Shown here one piece after another: positions 11,484 to 24,051 of a stretch of DNA of 64,000 nucleotides. The position numbers and the translations under genes are program-made. Every line of letters begins with the position of its first letter. The first letter of the stretch is position 1. The stretch comes from Psilocybe azurescens (taxonomy: Eukaryota; Basidiomycota; Agaricomycetes; Agaricales; Agrocybaceae). Location: the NCBI GenBank assembly GCA_023853785.1, contig JAJIRX010000581.1, forward strand, positions 62,001-126,000. The letters are read 5' to 3'. Below the pieces are notes generated by a model that saw nothing but the letters and a program-made list of their open reading frames with translations, searched no databases and was not told the origin of the DNA.

Positions 11484-11952
11484 ATGTCATCCTCAAGAGC
11501 ACGGGTAGAAGACGTATATGAGTCACAAAATGACCAAAGGCTTGACGAGTTACACTCGAAAATACGAACGTTGCGTGGTGTAAGCATTTCGGTCGAATGT
11601 CCATTCTTACGATGTTCATTTTGATATGAGTTGGCTATAGATTACAACGGATATTCACGGTGATGTTGAATCTCAGAACCTCATGCTAGACGAAACAGTC
11701 AGTCCTGAGATTTCATATCATGGTGCATTACGCATTGGCGTACCCTGACACTCTTCAAACGTCTAGGGCGACCGATTCTCCTCATTCGGTGCATCTCTAA
11801 TGCAAACATCCAAAAGAGCTGGGCAGGCATTTGGAATCGGCTCAGGAAGCCTGAAACCTTGGCGAATTGCTATGCTAATTGTGGGCGTATTCCTGGCATT
11901 TTGGATAATTTCGAAAGTACTGTCGTGGTGGTGGGGTTCACCAGCCGTATAG
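11484..11952 (+). CDS. BET1: Bet1-type Qc-SNARE (ER-Golgi vesicle fusion)
   Basis: Three exons (11484-11579, 11641-11697, 11767-11952) join in frame to a 112-residue tail-anchored protein. Bet1 acts with Sed5, Bos1 and Sec22 in fusion of ER-derived vesicles at the Golgi. The N-terminal YESQNDQRLDELHSKIRTLRG and the following TTDIHGDVESQNLMLDE match the Bet1 SNARE coiled coil, including the glutamine expected at the central ionic layer. A short linker (GDRFSSFGASLMQTSKRAG) leads to one C-terminal membrane anchor (IAMLIVGVFLAFWIISKVL) with a short WWWGSPAV tail. Introns are 61 and 69 nt with clean borders (GTAAGC...ATAG, GTCAGT...CTAG). The length fits the family. The gene stands alone, with GH55 upstream on minus and the F-box gene downstream on minus. 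Confidence 0.93.
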
Positions 11953-12991
11953 GATGGCACTGCTTACATCTTTATTGTTTGGATATCTGGATTTGTATTA
12001 TATTTATATCTTAAGTGAGTCTACCGTGCCTTTTCAATCTCGACAGGTCCTTAACCGTGTTTATCAAAAGTTAGGGTCTTACTATACTTACTTTTGCCAC
12101 TGCCACCATGTCTTTCTTATCTTTCATAATGGATCACGCTATCTTCACATTCTACGATATTCTGAGTAGGGACGAATAAGGCTTGTCCCTTTTGGAGAGG
12201 ATAATGAAGGAAGTAAGTATATCACCAAGCTGTGGTCCTGTTTGAAGCATACATACCAAACTTGGTGGGTAACTACTCTTACCTATCCCATCTTGCCGGT
12301 CGTGTTGACCATGTATCAGTCATTTGATAGCTTTAGCGTTCTGATTTGCTCAAGATACTGTACTTCTCATCCATCTCAGAAAATCCCTCACCAAAACTCC
12401 TGAGACGCAGCTTTCCGAATAGACTTTAAGACGCCAACTCGAGGGCAGGCTGCAGAACCCAAGCAAAAGCGGAACTATTAAAGTGTACCTGGTTTAAGTT
12501 GCAGATTTTTGTTTGAAGTGGATGAAAGAGAGTGCCCACGATGTAAGAAAGCTCAGGCTACTTTCTGATACTCTACGAGTTTGTTAACTAACTCAGGAAT
12601 GTATTCCTCGAAACGATAGATAAGAGATAGGCTTGTTCCAGTGTCCTTTATTGCTGAGATACATGGCACGGTTTGCAGCAGAGTAGAAAAAGGCAGAAAT
12701 AAAACAGATCGTAAAAAGCATCAATGGCCCAGGTGATACGTCGCAACAGTCTACAAAGTTTAATAATTTAGGAAGTAAAACAATTTAAGTCAAGCAATGA
12801 ACTTGGGAACCGGACTGCGGATGAAAGCAACGATACAACAGTTAAAGGAAGGGGCAAAGAACAACAATTATCCGGCGAAATGTAAAGTATATTACGCGGA
12901 AAATGTGGAAAAAGAAGAGGATCTTAAAATGCGCAAATGCAAAAGAAAAAAAAAGTAGATGGTAGTAAGTTTTGTCACAGGAGACGCTCTT
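11953..12991. other. Convergent intergenic region BET1 / F-box gene
   Basis: Holds the 3' ends of BET1 (plus) and the long F-box gene (minus). No further gene or repeat was recognised. Confidence 0.45.
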
Positions 12992-15900
12992 TCACGCCGA
13001 CGGCTCTAATCCAGATTTCACCTGGTCGGCTGTGGATATCGATGATATATCGTCAAAACATAATCAATACCAGAAACCATGCTAACTTACCTTTTTCTCT
13101 CAAGATCCGGAAAACCTTCCTGTTTTCGATCTGAGCCTGGCTAATCTGGCCAGTGACACCCCTAGGACGCGGGGAAACGCTCCTGGTCCACATCGATCTT
13201 GCAGGTCCGCAAGAGCCTCATTTGTTCCTTCCGTTTCTACAACGATAGTCCCATACCATCCAGAATCGACGAACTGATTGTTCGAATCCGGAATGGGTAT
13301 GCGTCCATTGAAGGGTGCGCCTTTGTTGTACCGATTTGGCCCTCGAGGAGGCCTGATAGAGAACGAGGATCTGTGGACCCAGCGGACGACATTGTGATAC
13401 GCTCCTTGGGGACTAATCGGATGAAAGGTTGTCACATGAGTACTCGATGTCAACGTTAAGGTAGTTCGATCTCACGTTTCAGTCCGCACACGATCTTGGA
13501 GGAGCTGGAGGTTCATAGCGATCTCTTCGCCCCAAGGGCTAATGTCAATATGAGTAATGGGGTTGCTAACATTTGGCCCGGTGCGAATGACACGATGGAA
13601 GTAAGACGGAGGGAAAGCCAAAGTAGGAAGATACTTTGGAAGATCTCCAACAGGGGAGTACGTATAGTCCAGATCCTGTAGGACGGAAAAGAACAACGTC
13701 AATCTCAATGAAAAAGCAATTGTGACGTGGCATGGCAGGGCATGTGGAGCCTTTCGAGAAATGAAAGATTATGCTCACAATGAGATAGCTACCGTCCCAC
13801 ACTAGTCTTCCTACATTGCCTTCATCCCCGACCGCTACGTCCCAGACAACATCTCCTAAACGCAAAAGATGCATGATCCCTGCACGTTTGCACTCTGCTT
13901 CGCATTCCAGTACGCTTTTATCCGAAAGCCAATCGCCTTCCGGAGAGGGCACGAAGACACGCAGCAGCGGAGCACGACGAAGCCGGAACAAAGGAGAGCG
14001 GAAGGTGAGACTCGTCTGTGACGAGATCGGTCCAACGGAATTTGGCGCATGAGGAACACCTGTCGGATATGAATTTATGGACGTCGTTGGCGATGGTGCA
14101 CGGCTTGATACACGAGACGTGGGTCCTCGGGAGGAGTAAGCTACTGATTTTGAAGATGCAGCGGATGGTGGCGGCTGTGGGTTGTTTAAACTCAGTACAC
14201 TGGCTTCCTTCTCAGCCTGGGCTCGTAAACGTAGAAGAACACGGCTATATGCGCGAGTGCAAGCAGTTAGGGCATGGACGGTGTCAACCAGAGAAGGATC
14301 CCGATGATTAGGGTGTATCGATAAAGAATGCACATGCATGGCCGCGACGCGGGCATACTCGTGGCTTGGAATTGATACTCCTCGCATATAATCATTCAAA
14401 TCCTGATATTTTTTGAGTTTTGCAAAGAGAGCCATAAGACCTATAACACACCTGCAAAGAGAGTGACAGCGGCTCCTTGTCATCCCATGCCCATCGGTAG
14501 TACCCTACCGTCTTCAAGTACGTTTCCAGCACCGTTTCCCTCAACATAGGCGTCCGCACAAGGAGGATCCGTATCTCTTTCGAAATAGACGATAGGATAC
14601 ACCAATCATAGAAAGAAAGATAAGATAAGATCATAGAAAGGAGCTGAGGATCTGACAAGATCTGAACCATTGTTACTGGTTCGGTAGGAGGCTCGTCCAT
14701 AGCAGCAATGGACTCGGCGACGGTAGGAGGTGCGTCGGTCGTCTTCTTGCTCTTCTTTTCCTTTCTCGATTTGCGAAGGTCTTCGGGTGAAACTGGAGTT
14801 AGAGGAATTGCGGTGTGATTGTCCGTCTCAGGCCCTGCTGCCTGCGCTGCGCCATCTGGAGATCCATTTGCCTCCTCTTTGCCAATGATATCCTCAGCAA
14901 CATTGTCAGAGGATCCCAACGGGACTTGTACAGAACCGTTGCCACGGTGTCGGCTCGCACTCCTTTCCTTGCTAGGGCCCGGTGGGGTGGTGTTTGGAAG
15001 CATCTTTACGCCTTCAACTCGGGCAAAGGATCATCGTCTAGCGGGAGACCAACTTCGCCAACTGCCGCCTGCTCGATATGCACCATAGGTTCTACGGATT
15101 GGAGAAGTTTATTTGTCGTCATTGGAGTCGTTGGTCGGGACTTCGAGGCACTACGCTTTCGGGCACGCATGTTTTCAGGGGAGCTCTGCAAGGTGCTATT
15201 GGAACCATTCGAAAGCGTGCTGATAGAGGCATTGTCCACTTGTTGACGCGTTTTGCTGAGTTTCTTCGCCCGAGGGGTAGCCTGAGGAGATTGTAGCTGC
15301 TGGCGAGGTTCTTCTTGACGAGGTAGTGAAGAGGCACGATTTGATTTCGGGGTCCGGAATGTAACATCAGGCTCTGCGAAGGACCAACATCGGGTTGTTG
15401 AGCAACATGGTCAATATTGCGAGCTTTTGGCGAAGGAGGTGTAATAGAAGCGGAGACTGATCGAGGATCTGCCCCGTTCGTATATTGATTAGGAAGGAGA
15501 GTGGGTTGCGGTTTCGGGGAAGTAAATTCTACCGGCGGCAGGAGCTGGGGTTGGGGTTGATGTTGATATGGTGGGATATGTTGGTTCATAGGTGGACGAT
15601 ATGATTGTTCAGGTTGAGGTTGTTGTTGTGGAGGTTGAGGTACGTATGGTAGCGGCCTAGGAGCTTGATTGACTTGATTTTGTTCAGCCTCGTTTTCCTG
15701 GGCTTCCATGGCAGCAAAGATTCGCGGTTTCCCTCTTAGGGGCGTAGAAGCCGCTTGCATGCTCGGAGATTTGTGCAGCGTGACGGGCGTGGGTTGCTGT
15801 AGAGGAGCTTTATTAAAAGGTTGCGTCATGGGTATTTGAGATTGCGGAGGTGGGTAAACATTAGGCGGCTGGGCCCGCAACGACCCTGTGTGCTGGTGCT

Positions 15901-17869
15901 TGATTGGCTGATTTTGGAAATTTGCTGGTTGCGCAGCACTCAGGAGGTAGAGGCGGTGAGGTAGACCGTGGATTAGGTAACGTCTGCTGTCGGCGTGAAT
16001 TGATGTTGCCTGTATTATTGAACATAGACGGCGATCCGTCTGTGACAGTCATTATGCGAGGTGCGGAGAAATTCTTTGTATGAGGAGGATAATACGTCAG
16101 AACTCAAAGCGTGGCTATACGTGATTCCCATGTCTGGAGGAGGAGGTAAAGGTGGACTTGGTGGCTGAGGTTTGTTGAAACCAGGATGTGGAATGGGGGC
16201 TGAACTTTCGTCTCGCTTTCCATATAAACACTCTGATGACATGACGGAACGGTGGTGTTGAGAGAAAAAACTGATGATATCATCTAAAATGAAGAAAGAA
16301 CTAACCGATCGCGGAATGCTAGAAGCAGGCATCTGCTCGGTATCCTTTAAGCTACCAGGGGGGAAGTTGGCGTGTGTTCAAGGCATATGGGGTGCCGGGG
16401 ATAGATATTGCATCGCCATACTCCTGCAAATAAGCGAGAATCAGTAATCAAGTCACAATCGCCGATCTTCAGAGGGCATTTTCGCATACTGCAGACCAGA
16501 AGGAAGGAAAAGAAATGTGCGAAAGGTGCAGTTTACACAATTTGGGGTCAGAAACATTCAGGACTCGAAGAGGGCATTACGTCCATCCGTCCGCACGTGC
16601 AATGGCCAGGCAAGCTTCTCTACTCAGACCCCATCACGGGAAAGATGACGAGATTTTCACGGAGGGCGGAATCTGAGCCTTGATAATTAACCTCGTCCTC
16701 CGTCCCCAGGAGGCCATGAGGCAAAATTGACATGGCCTGCATGACAGACGATGATGCAATGGCCGTTGGAATGAAGTCGGGAACACCGAAAGGACGTGAC
16801 CGAGTTTGAGTCTACTTACCTGGAACAAGGCGACCTCAGGAGGCAGATCGATTCCACGGTCCGACATTGGCGTCCCTTGTACATCTTGTGGCCTACTCTG
16901 GGGTGGTCCAACCGAACTCATCCGCTTCGAAAGGAACACCCTCCAACCCATTGGCACGATTCTGAGGAAAATCTTCGCCTATTGTAGAGCGTTTGGATAG
17001 GTGTGGCGATAAAGTTTGACTGGCAAAATGTTGGTCGGTTGTAGGTGGGGGTTGCCGGCCGTAAGCAATGGGTGAAGGTTGTGTCTTGTGGTTCATGCTG
17101 CTGATAGGCGGACCGATCTGAGGTGTTACACTCGTACTAGCGGTGGAAAATGATGCATTACGTCTGGGGGCGGCCGTCGGCGAAAATTTGTAGTTCGACG
17201 GAGGAGGACCTCTAGAATCTTGTCCTTGCGCGGATTGGTAGGAGGCCTGGGCTGATCCCGGGCGAGGCAAGGGTTTGCTTTTCGAGATCCCGCATGTCCA
17301 GTGACGCGCGCGAGCGCACAACCTGAGGCTGCGGGTTTTGGAATGCAGGAAGAGGGCGAGGAACTCTGGTGACCGTTGTCCTACGGTTCACAGTGTCCAA
17401 AGATGTCGCGCGGTGCTCATTGATGATTGCGGAAGATGGAGGAGGAAGAGGCTTGTCAACAATGACTCTCGAAGCAGGTCGAGTTGGCGACTTCGCCAAC
17501 TGTTGCGACGCAGTTGGGCCCGAATTATGAACGCTACCATTGATCGGGACAACAGAGCTTTGATTGCTTTCTTGCATCCTTCGATGTGAGAAATTTGGGT
17601 CACGATTGCTCGTCGCCAAAGAGGTGGTTGAATGCCCGAAACCCTTTCCTGAAGTCACCCTGTGAGGAAGGTCTCGGTCCTTTCGCTGACCTGACAGCAT
17701 CATCGGAGACGAAACGATACGTGGTGCTGAGTCCTTCACATTGCTGTTCTGCGCTGTCGTTGAAAACCGGGCGAACAACGGTGGAGGCGATGTTGAGGGT
17801 GCTAAAGTCACCTTTGTAGGAGACTTGGTAGGTGGTTTCCGGCTTGTTCTTCTTACGAAGGAAAGCCAT
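12992..17869 (-). CDS. Long proline/glutamine-rich F-box protein
   Basis: Starts at ATG 17869 with a 13-nt first exon (MAFL) joined through a 55-nt intron to a serine/proline-rich region. Further introns (76 nt GTTGTG...CCCAG, 55 nt GTGTTC...CAAG) connect to a DLPPEVALFQ segment, then a long Pro/Gln-rich stretch (about 15880-15450). An F-box-like segment follows (VTMVQILSDPQLLSMILSYL then YDWCILSSISKEIRILL, about 14670-14560). The C-terminal third (LLRVFVPSPEGDWLSDK, CKRAGIMHLLRLGDVVWDVAVGDEG, GWYGTI) has globular character. The last exons are 13182-13091 and 13029-12992, ending QAQIENRKVFRILREK...GLEPSA-stop. F-box proteins usually recruit substrates to SCF ubiquitin ligases; no substrate can be inferred. 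The middle (16.0-16.7 kb) was not fully resolved. Probably conserved in basidiomycetes, function unknown. Confidence 0.7.
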
Positions 17870-19147
17870 CAGGATTGCATACAGCCACGAACGGCTTAGG
17901 GTCCAGAGAAGAGAGCGAATTCAGATGTTTGAGTGGAATGGTAATTTGTCAGAGCGCGGCCGCGAGGCGCTTCAACATGAGAAATGTAGTAATCGCCGCA
18001 GGCTAGGCGTGCTGGTTGCTTGCAGCAATTACCCGTACTGGACCCTGTCAATTGATTCCCTTCAACCTCGGATAAATAATAACGTTCATTCACGCACAAT
18101 GGAACAAACTGTGCCTGAGAAACCCTCGATAGAATACAACAACTCTATTTATTGGTGGCCAGATGGCGGCGGGCGACAAATTTAAACCTGTTCACGACCA
18201 TCATGATTTCATCGTGACTGAATGGGGTATGTTCACAAATATACGCACCTCGAGGCTCGTAAGCTCTTTCGTCACTCAAATTACGCCTGCCTTACTTATA
18301 ACTGTGGTGGGGGAAGAAGGACGAGGGTGGAGCGGAAACCAGAGGGAAAGCGGAAGTAGTGTGCGGGCGCGGCTCGGCGCTATGTTGTTTGATGATCCCA
18401 AGCTTTTCTACTTTTAACATTCAACCGCAAGCACCATTTAGCGCTTCATGAACCTGTGAAGCACTACAAAACTCAATAACCAGTTATGATGATTCCTGGC
18501 TTCGAAGTTCGAAAGATTACCTCTTCTAGCTTCTAATTCAGATAATATTGACACCGCGGAGTTTTGCTGTAGTGCCAGCTCGTCATTGGTGAGTAATTTG
18601 CCCTCTTCTAGACCAGAGAGATATCCCAGCTATAACATCTCTTTCACATCGCGCAGGTGCCATGTTAGATTGAACTGCAGAGTCCTGAAGCACTATAAAG
18701 GCCTGAATGCCCTACCTGAGCGTCATATATGCGGCCTAAGTAGGTCTTATCGAGACGACTCAGACAGGCATCAGACACTCTACTCTGCTATTTGCAAGGA
18801 ATTACTGGTCGGATAACAACAAGTGCGATTAGCTGCCATTGCACGTCGTCACGGTCATGAAAGCTAGATTGCTCGCTCAGCGACAAAGAGTTGATGTCGT
18901 GCGTTGCAATCTATACTCTAGAACTTCGGACGACTACCCACAGATCTGTGTTGACCGGACTCTGCTCTCGAAGGCTCGAGGCTCGACCCTAACGCCTCGT
19001 TTTCACTTGTCGGCTTCTTAACAAAGGTGAGTACTTAGTACACACTTCCTGTGAGACTGTTGATAGATGAGATAACACAAGTGAATAGGTGATGATATGG
19101 CATGTTATAGTGTGGTAATAGGGTGTCGATCGACGTCTTTCAACTTC
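17870..19147. other. Intergenic region upstream of the long F-box gene
   Basis: Upstream side of the F-box gene and downstream side of the secreted-protein gene, both on minus. Short open frames are present without recognisable motifs. Confidence 0.4.
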
Positions 19148-20010
19148 TTATTCGCAATCAAAATAGTTCCCCGGAATGACATCAGGGCATCCCAAGGTAT
19201 CTACCAGAAGTTCAACGCCGGAAAAGATAACTAAACAAGGGATTCACCTTTATCAGTAGGACAATCGTCTGGATCATCGCAACATCTTATACATGCTCTC
19301 GGGCCTGCTGGTTCAAGCAATTCCACGTAGTGGTTGTATCTAGAACCATCAAGTCAACACAAATTGTGGTCCTGGCCGTGAACAAAACCAACTTACCCAG
19401 TACACACACTTCCTGCCGGATTCCCATTTCCTTCCGATCCACCGCTTGAATCATACTGCCCTCCCGAATCATGGGGATCTATCCTGTCGAGCGTGTACGG
19501 GTCAATACAACCAGTGACTATCTGTATATTCAGCAAGCAAGTTCTGCTTAAAATGATACATGCTCACGCTGCACATATCGCCCGCTTCCAATCCCAGTCG
19601 TATACTCCACATTGGTCCAGAAATTGTCAGCCAGGAGACCTTGCGCGTCGGATGAACGCCCCGCTGGCGAACAATACACCGTCGTTCCTCCTGGATACTC
19701 GCTATCTCCCACATCGGTACTGGCGTCCCTATTATGAGACATGTGCATCAAAATCACGAAATCGCCTAGCAGCAACGCCCAAAATAAAAAAACTCGGCAT
19801 ACTTGGGAACAACGAGGCTGTCATGAATCTTTGGTCAGCTTTGTCCTTCGAGAACGGACGATGAGCAACGTACCAATAACTATCCGCCCCATTTATGACG
19901 ACTGTGTTATTGGGAGCGGTTCTTTTGCGCAAGCCAAGGGGGTTCGGTTTGGCAAAAGCTGCAGAGACGAGCAAGAGCATCACAAGAATCGAAGATGTCA
20001 TTCCAACCAT
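19148..20010 (-). CDS. Small secreted protein of a conserved basidiomycete family
   Basis: The start at 20010 gives a signal peptide (MVGMTSSILVMLLLVSAAFA, then KPNPLG). The mature protein reads VVINGADSYC..., GDSEYPGGTTVYCSPAG, a LTGCIDPYTLDRIDP segment, DSGGQYDSSGGSEGNGNP, YNHYVELLEPAG, the paired cysteines ACIRCCDDPDDCPTD, and a last exon GCPDVIPGNYFDCE followed by TAA at 19148. At least eight cysteines suggest several disulfides. The overall pattern (a gly-gly-rich turn, then an aromatic/acidic segment, then a cysteine cluster) resembles proteins named 'macrofage activating glycoprotein' in agarics, but that name reflects homology from memory and not a shown role. Expected location is cell wall or outside the cell. 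Exons join with standard borders (for example GTAAGT...TCTAG). Confidence 0.8.
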
Positions 20011-22896
20011 CGCCACTACCAGTAGTGCCTTACGAAATGGATTATCTATTAAGCGATGTCGTTTATTTGACCTGAGCGATTGATGCACACTCAACCACGG
20101 TTATAGATGATAACAGAAGAAGAATAAAGGTGAGAATTCGGTCCGACCAGAGACTATTCCGCTAGAAGCGAGTCTTTGTCGATCGACGCTTGTCAACCAC
20201 ACGCGTCGCGTACGATAACATTCCGAGCCTCAAATATGGTTATGATCGGAATGGTGTTTAAAATTGGATACATAGGCAGATATTTATGGACCCACACTAA
20301 ACCGTGAATGATTGCTTTTCGGCGCGTGCCGTCCAGGTATTTTCAGCGCACCGGCGGCGGAGTTCGCTCTTATTCAAGTACGTGAACGTGGTTCATTTCG
20401 AATTCTATGAATATCCCCTCGCGTATCGCTCTGCTCAACCAGCAACTTGCGCAATATTATATTAGATTCCCGGGCGATTTTCGCGTACATGTCAAGTGCA
20501 CTTCGAAAATCTTTTGAGAATGCTGTCAGAGTAGTTTGGCCCTTCGAGGCGCGTTTTATATAGCCCAGTAGACATCGCTTCAGCTTGAATACTAAAATAT
20601 GGCACGGACAATACCAGAATATCTGTAAAGATCAATTTCGGTGAATTACATGGCATCGAGCTCTCTTCCTCCTGATCAACATTTGATTGGACTAGCCTCG
20701 GTAAACTCCCTGGCGGTGAGAATTTATAAGCGCCCACAAATTGAAACTGATCTATCCATCTCACACTCATCCTTCTTATGGTCGATTTTGATTAAAACGC
20801 GCTATGATCACATTACTTCTTGATAGATGTCATTAGGTCCGCTCATTTTGTGCTCTGGTAGGAAGTGATAAAAAAGCACCGAAGTCAGGATATTTCGTTG
20901 CATGCTTTTCTGGGAACAGATGAGAAGTATGGAGCACACGGCAAGTTTTCAATGAATTTAGTCGCCGATCGGAGTGAGGGCATTCAACAGATCGACGACT
21001 GTGAACAAACACGACCATATTCTTTCCGAAAAGATATATAAACCCTCCTTCGATCTTGCTTTCTCCCGCTCCACCACCATCTCGATCCTACCCCGGTCAT
21101 TGCTCGCACTCAGAGGCGAGCGATATTCACTATAGGGCGATATAATTACTTGCACTGATACTCGACGCAAACTCGAGTATTGCCTTCATCTGATATGGCG
21201 CATATAGTCGGCTGTGTCGCATCTTCTCGCCGTCGGAGACACACAACGTGGGCGGTGTTAGGCGTGTATCCACAATGTTCGCCTTCGAACTCTTGACTCA
21301 GTCCACTTCAATTCACAGTGAGCCTTTATTATTTTAATGCCAAACATCCATTCAACGTTGTGACCAGAGCTCGCCAACGCCCTGCCTTTTCCATTTTGAG
21401 CTTACATTATTTTCCAACTATTCATCGCCTATAAAGCTAATCACCGCGCATATAGTCGCTCAGAAAGGTGATTCAATTGATTCACGACCAAAACTATACG
21501 CCATCTGACTCAATCACTGATTCTGGCTGATATTTTGGTATCTTGATCGCTCCCACGGAGTCCCACCAGCTGGGCCTGTGGCTGACTTCTCGAAAGTTCC
21601 GGTATCTGCAAGCACAAACCTCGGTGGACAGTTCCGACATAGAGTGGTTGAGTTGGTCGGCGTGGTCAAAGTCCATAGATAAATGGTCTCTCCCTTCCTT
21701 TCGGCATGCTCTCATGACCACTGGGAAGTGGGGTACGTCGATCTTCCTGCTTATACTGCCCAACCCCCATAGATAACCGCCCCTGGCTTCCTTCCCTATC
21801 AAGACCTGCGAAGGTTGCGTCCCTTGTGATGACAAAGTCCTCATATGATCAATTTTATTCTTGTTATATAACGATAGGTCTACTTGTATCTATCTGCAGC
21901 ACTACGGCTTCGCCTGAAGTGATGTTCCAACTATACAACCCTCCTCTATGTGGCTGTCATTCCGAGGACCCGAGAAATTGATCTATATGAAGCGAACAAA
22001 ACCTCACTACAAAGAAGGAAATAAAATACAAGGTATAAATGAAAAATCCACACACAAAAAATGAAGAGAACTTACAGGATCCATAATCTTCAAAACAGGA
22101 GACATTTATGGCTATCAAGATCCAGAAATAATTCAGGTACAACACCAGTGTTGTTCCAGATTAATTTCCTACCACTGCAAAGAGAATAGAAGACATTTAG
22201 TAGGTCACTTCTTCTTTTCGGAAAGTCCATGTTAGATTCATAGCAAGGCATTACACATCGATGTTATTGGAAAGTTGTACAGTCCTTTGCATTTAGCTGT
22301 CTATAAATAGCACTCATTTATCGTCGTCATGATCAGCGCGACGTCATTGGCGTCATAAGCTTTTTGAATAGCACGTGACTATCATTAAAAATTGGTACCG
22401 TCTTATTTTGGCTACGTGGATTCTGGAAGCGGGAAAGAGAGTGCTTGAAATATATGTATCTACAGATCTTGTTCATTGTATGAAATACGCAGTGAAAATG
22501 TGATAACAATTAGACCCGATAGTATATTCTACATTCTCCGAAATGACCTTTCAAAGATCGTCGCCAAGATCTGTAACCACAGTGATCTGATAACAGGCGA
22601 GATACTCTAGCACCCTGAGCTCTGGTGAAATCTTCATTACGAGGCATCGACTCGTTTATTATGCTTTGCGAGGCGCGTGTGTTCTCGACAGCAATTAAAA
22701 GCTTCAAGCAGAGCAGGGTATTTATTGTTAATGACGATCACAAGCCACGCAGTGATCTGCAAACCTGTCAGAAGGCATTGAAACAGCGGTTCTATCTTAA
22801 ATAGTGATGACGAAAACCTACCCAAAAAGAAATGGGAAAAAATGAAATGAAATGAGTCTTTATATAGACTAAATTGGTCAAGAACAGTGTTCAGCT
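20011..22896. other. Gene-poor intergenic region
   Basis: About 2.9 kb with no convincing gene. A TATATAAA-like stretch near 21040 on plus is not followed by a recognisable frame. A 92-codon ATG frame on minus (20492-20770) lacks motifs and was not accepted. Confidence 0.45.
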
Positions 22897-23463
22897 CTAT
22901 AAGCTGTCCATCCTGTGGGCCCTATGGATTTTCAGCCAAGTCTGTACAAAAGGAAAGAACCAAGCCAACACACCTTTATTCTCCAGATACTTGTCCATCG
23001 CAGTGAACGCGCATCTCCTAATCTCTCTCTCTAGCAGCCACGCATCGTCGCACTGCACGACACCGCAATCGTGTAGCACGCAGATCGCTTCGAGAAACCA
23101 CGTTCTTGAGCTAAACTCTGTCGATGCTTGCGTAGGTATAGCCACCGTCTTGAACATCGGCAACAGGCTGTCCTTCCCAACAACATCGTCGTATCCTCCC
23201 AAGAACCCGACATCTGCGAGACGCAGGATGGCTACCACGAGCGGGGAGGATATGACACCCTGCTTCTCGACCTCAAACTTCCATAAGCCCACCGAATCCG
23301 TGTCTACGACATGGAACATAGTCCCAGTAGTGCCGATCGGCGACACTGCGGGGTTGGGCACGAAGAATGCCCAATTCCAGGATGCGAGCTCACCGCGATA
23401 GGTGAGCACGGCGTACAGCAGCCCCGGCTCAAGCTCTTCTGCGTTGAGAGGGGTGTGTGGCAT
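22897..23463 (-). CDS. Conserved single-exon protein of unknown function
   Basis: An uninterrupted 188-codon frame from ATG 23463 to TAG 22897, unusual here because it has no intron. The sequence is hydrophobic and tryptophan-rich without a signal peptide: YAVLTYRGELASWNWAFFVP near residue 20, then TGTMFHVVDTDSVGLWKFEVE, a WFLEAICVLHDCGVV segment and CAFTAMDKYLENKG near the C-terminus. The pattern fits a small family of uncharacterised agaric proteins (DUF6914-like, from memory and unverified). It has no catalytic motif I can recognise. It sits just downstream of the MFS array on the same strand. Confidence 0.7.
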   Translation of the reverse strand: MPHTPLNAEELEPGLLYAVLTYRGELASWNWAFFVPNPAVSPIGTTGTMFHVVDTDSVGLWKFEVEKQGVISSPLVVAILRLADVGFLGGYDDVVGKDSLLPMFKTVAIPTQASTEFSSRTWFLEAICVLHDCGVVQCDDAWLLEREIRRCAFTAMDKYLENKGVLAWFFPFVQTWLKIHRAHRMDSL

Positions 23464-24051
23464 CTGGAGTTTCAGGAGAGTCTGGCATTGTGTAGTTCAG
23501 ATAGTCCAGGATCAAGAGAGGTAGATACCATGAAATCACGCGTTCCAGACGCGTGCACAAGACCAAATTAACTCGTTTGCCATATATAGCAACCTCGGAG
23601 TGTGCTCTAGAAGTTTCCAAGAAATTTCACGAAAACTCGAGGAAAGCTAGGAATATTAGGAAGCCCTGAATAGAGCCTTGAGAACAAGATGTGGGGTTTG
23701 CCCAGTGAGAAAAAACCCCAGTTTGTGATGGGAGGCAAGGGTATCTACAAAAACTTGGCGTAAGATCTAATCTAATCAGCGCGTTAGACAGTCTTATCAC
23801 TCTTTCAAGCTCAGAATCTGCTTGTAAGGATGGCAAAATATTAAAGGAGCCCCTGTGAGACCTATGTAGCATCTTTGTGGCAGTCGATGAAGATTCTCTT
23901 ACTTATAGGGATTCGTGACACCCCCGAGAAACGTAGAAATCCATGTGCTCAAAATATACTCCGATAAAATTATATAAGTAGAAGGGATGTATATGGGATG
24001 TTGACGACGAAGACGAGCTAAAAATTTGGTTCCATTCACCCGCAGTCCCTC
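23464..24051. other. Intergenic region between the single-exon gene and the MFS array
   Basis: Promoter side of the 22897-23463 gene and 3' side of MFS copy 1. No other feature recognised. Confidence 0.45.

Noticed and set aside
13091..13260. Apparent frameshift near the 3' end of the long F-box gene
   Set aside because: A 74-nt intron (GTATGG at 13256 to ACCAG at 13183) joins GGA-TG to G-AGC and restores the frame into SVSPRPRGVTGQISQAQ..., so no mutation is needed.
17815..17869. An 89-codon N-terminal frame for the F-box gene (MAFLRKKNKPETT...)
   Set aside because: It ends in a stop; splicing a 55-nt intron after MAFL leads into the long serine/proline-rich frame, which is the better model.
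20492..20770. A 92-codon ATG frame on minus
   Set aside because: No motif, no hydrophobic signal and no exon partners; likely chance.
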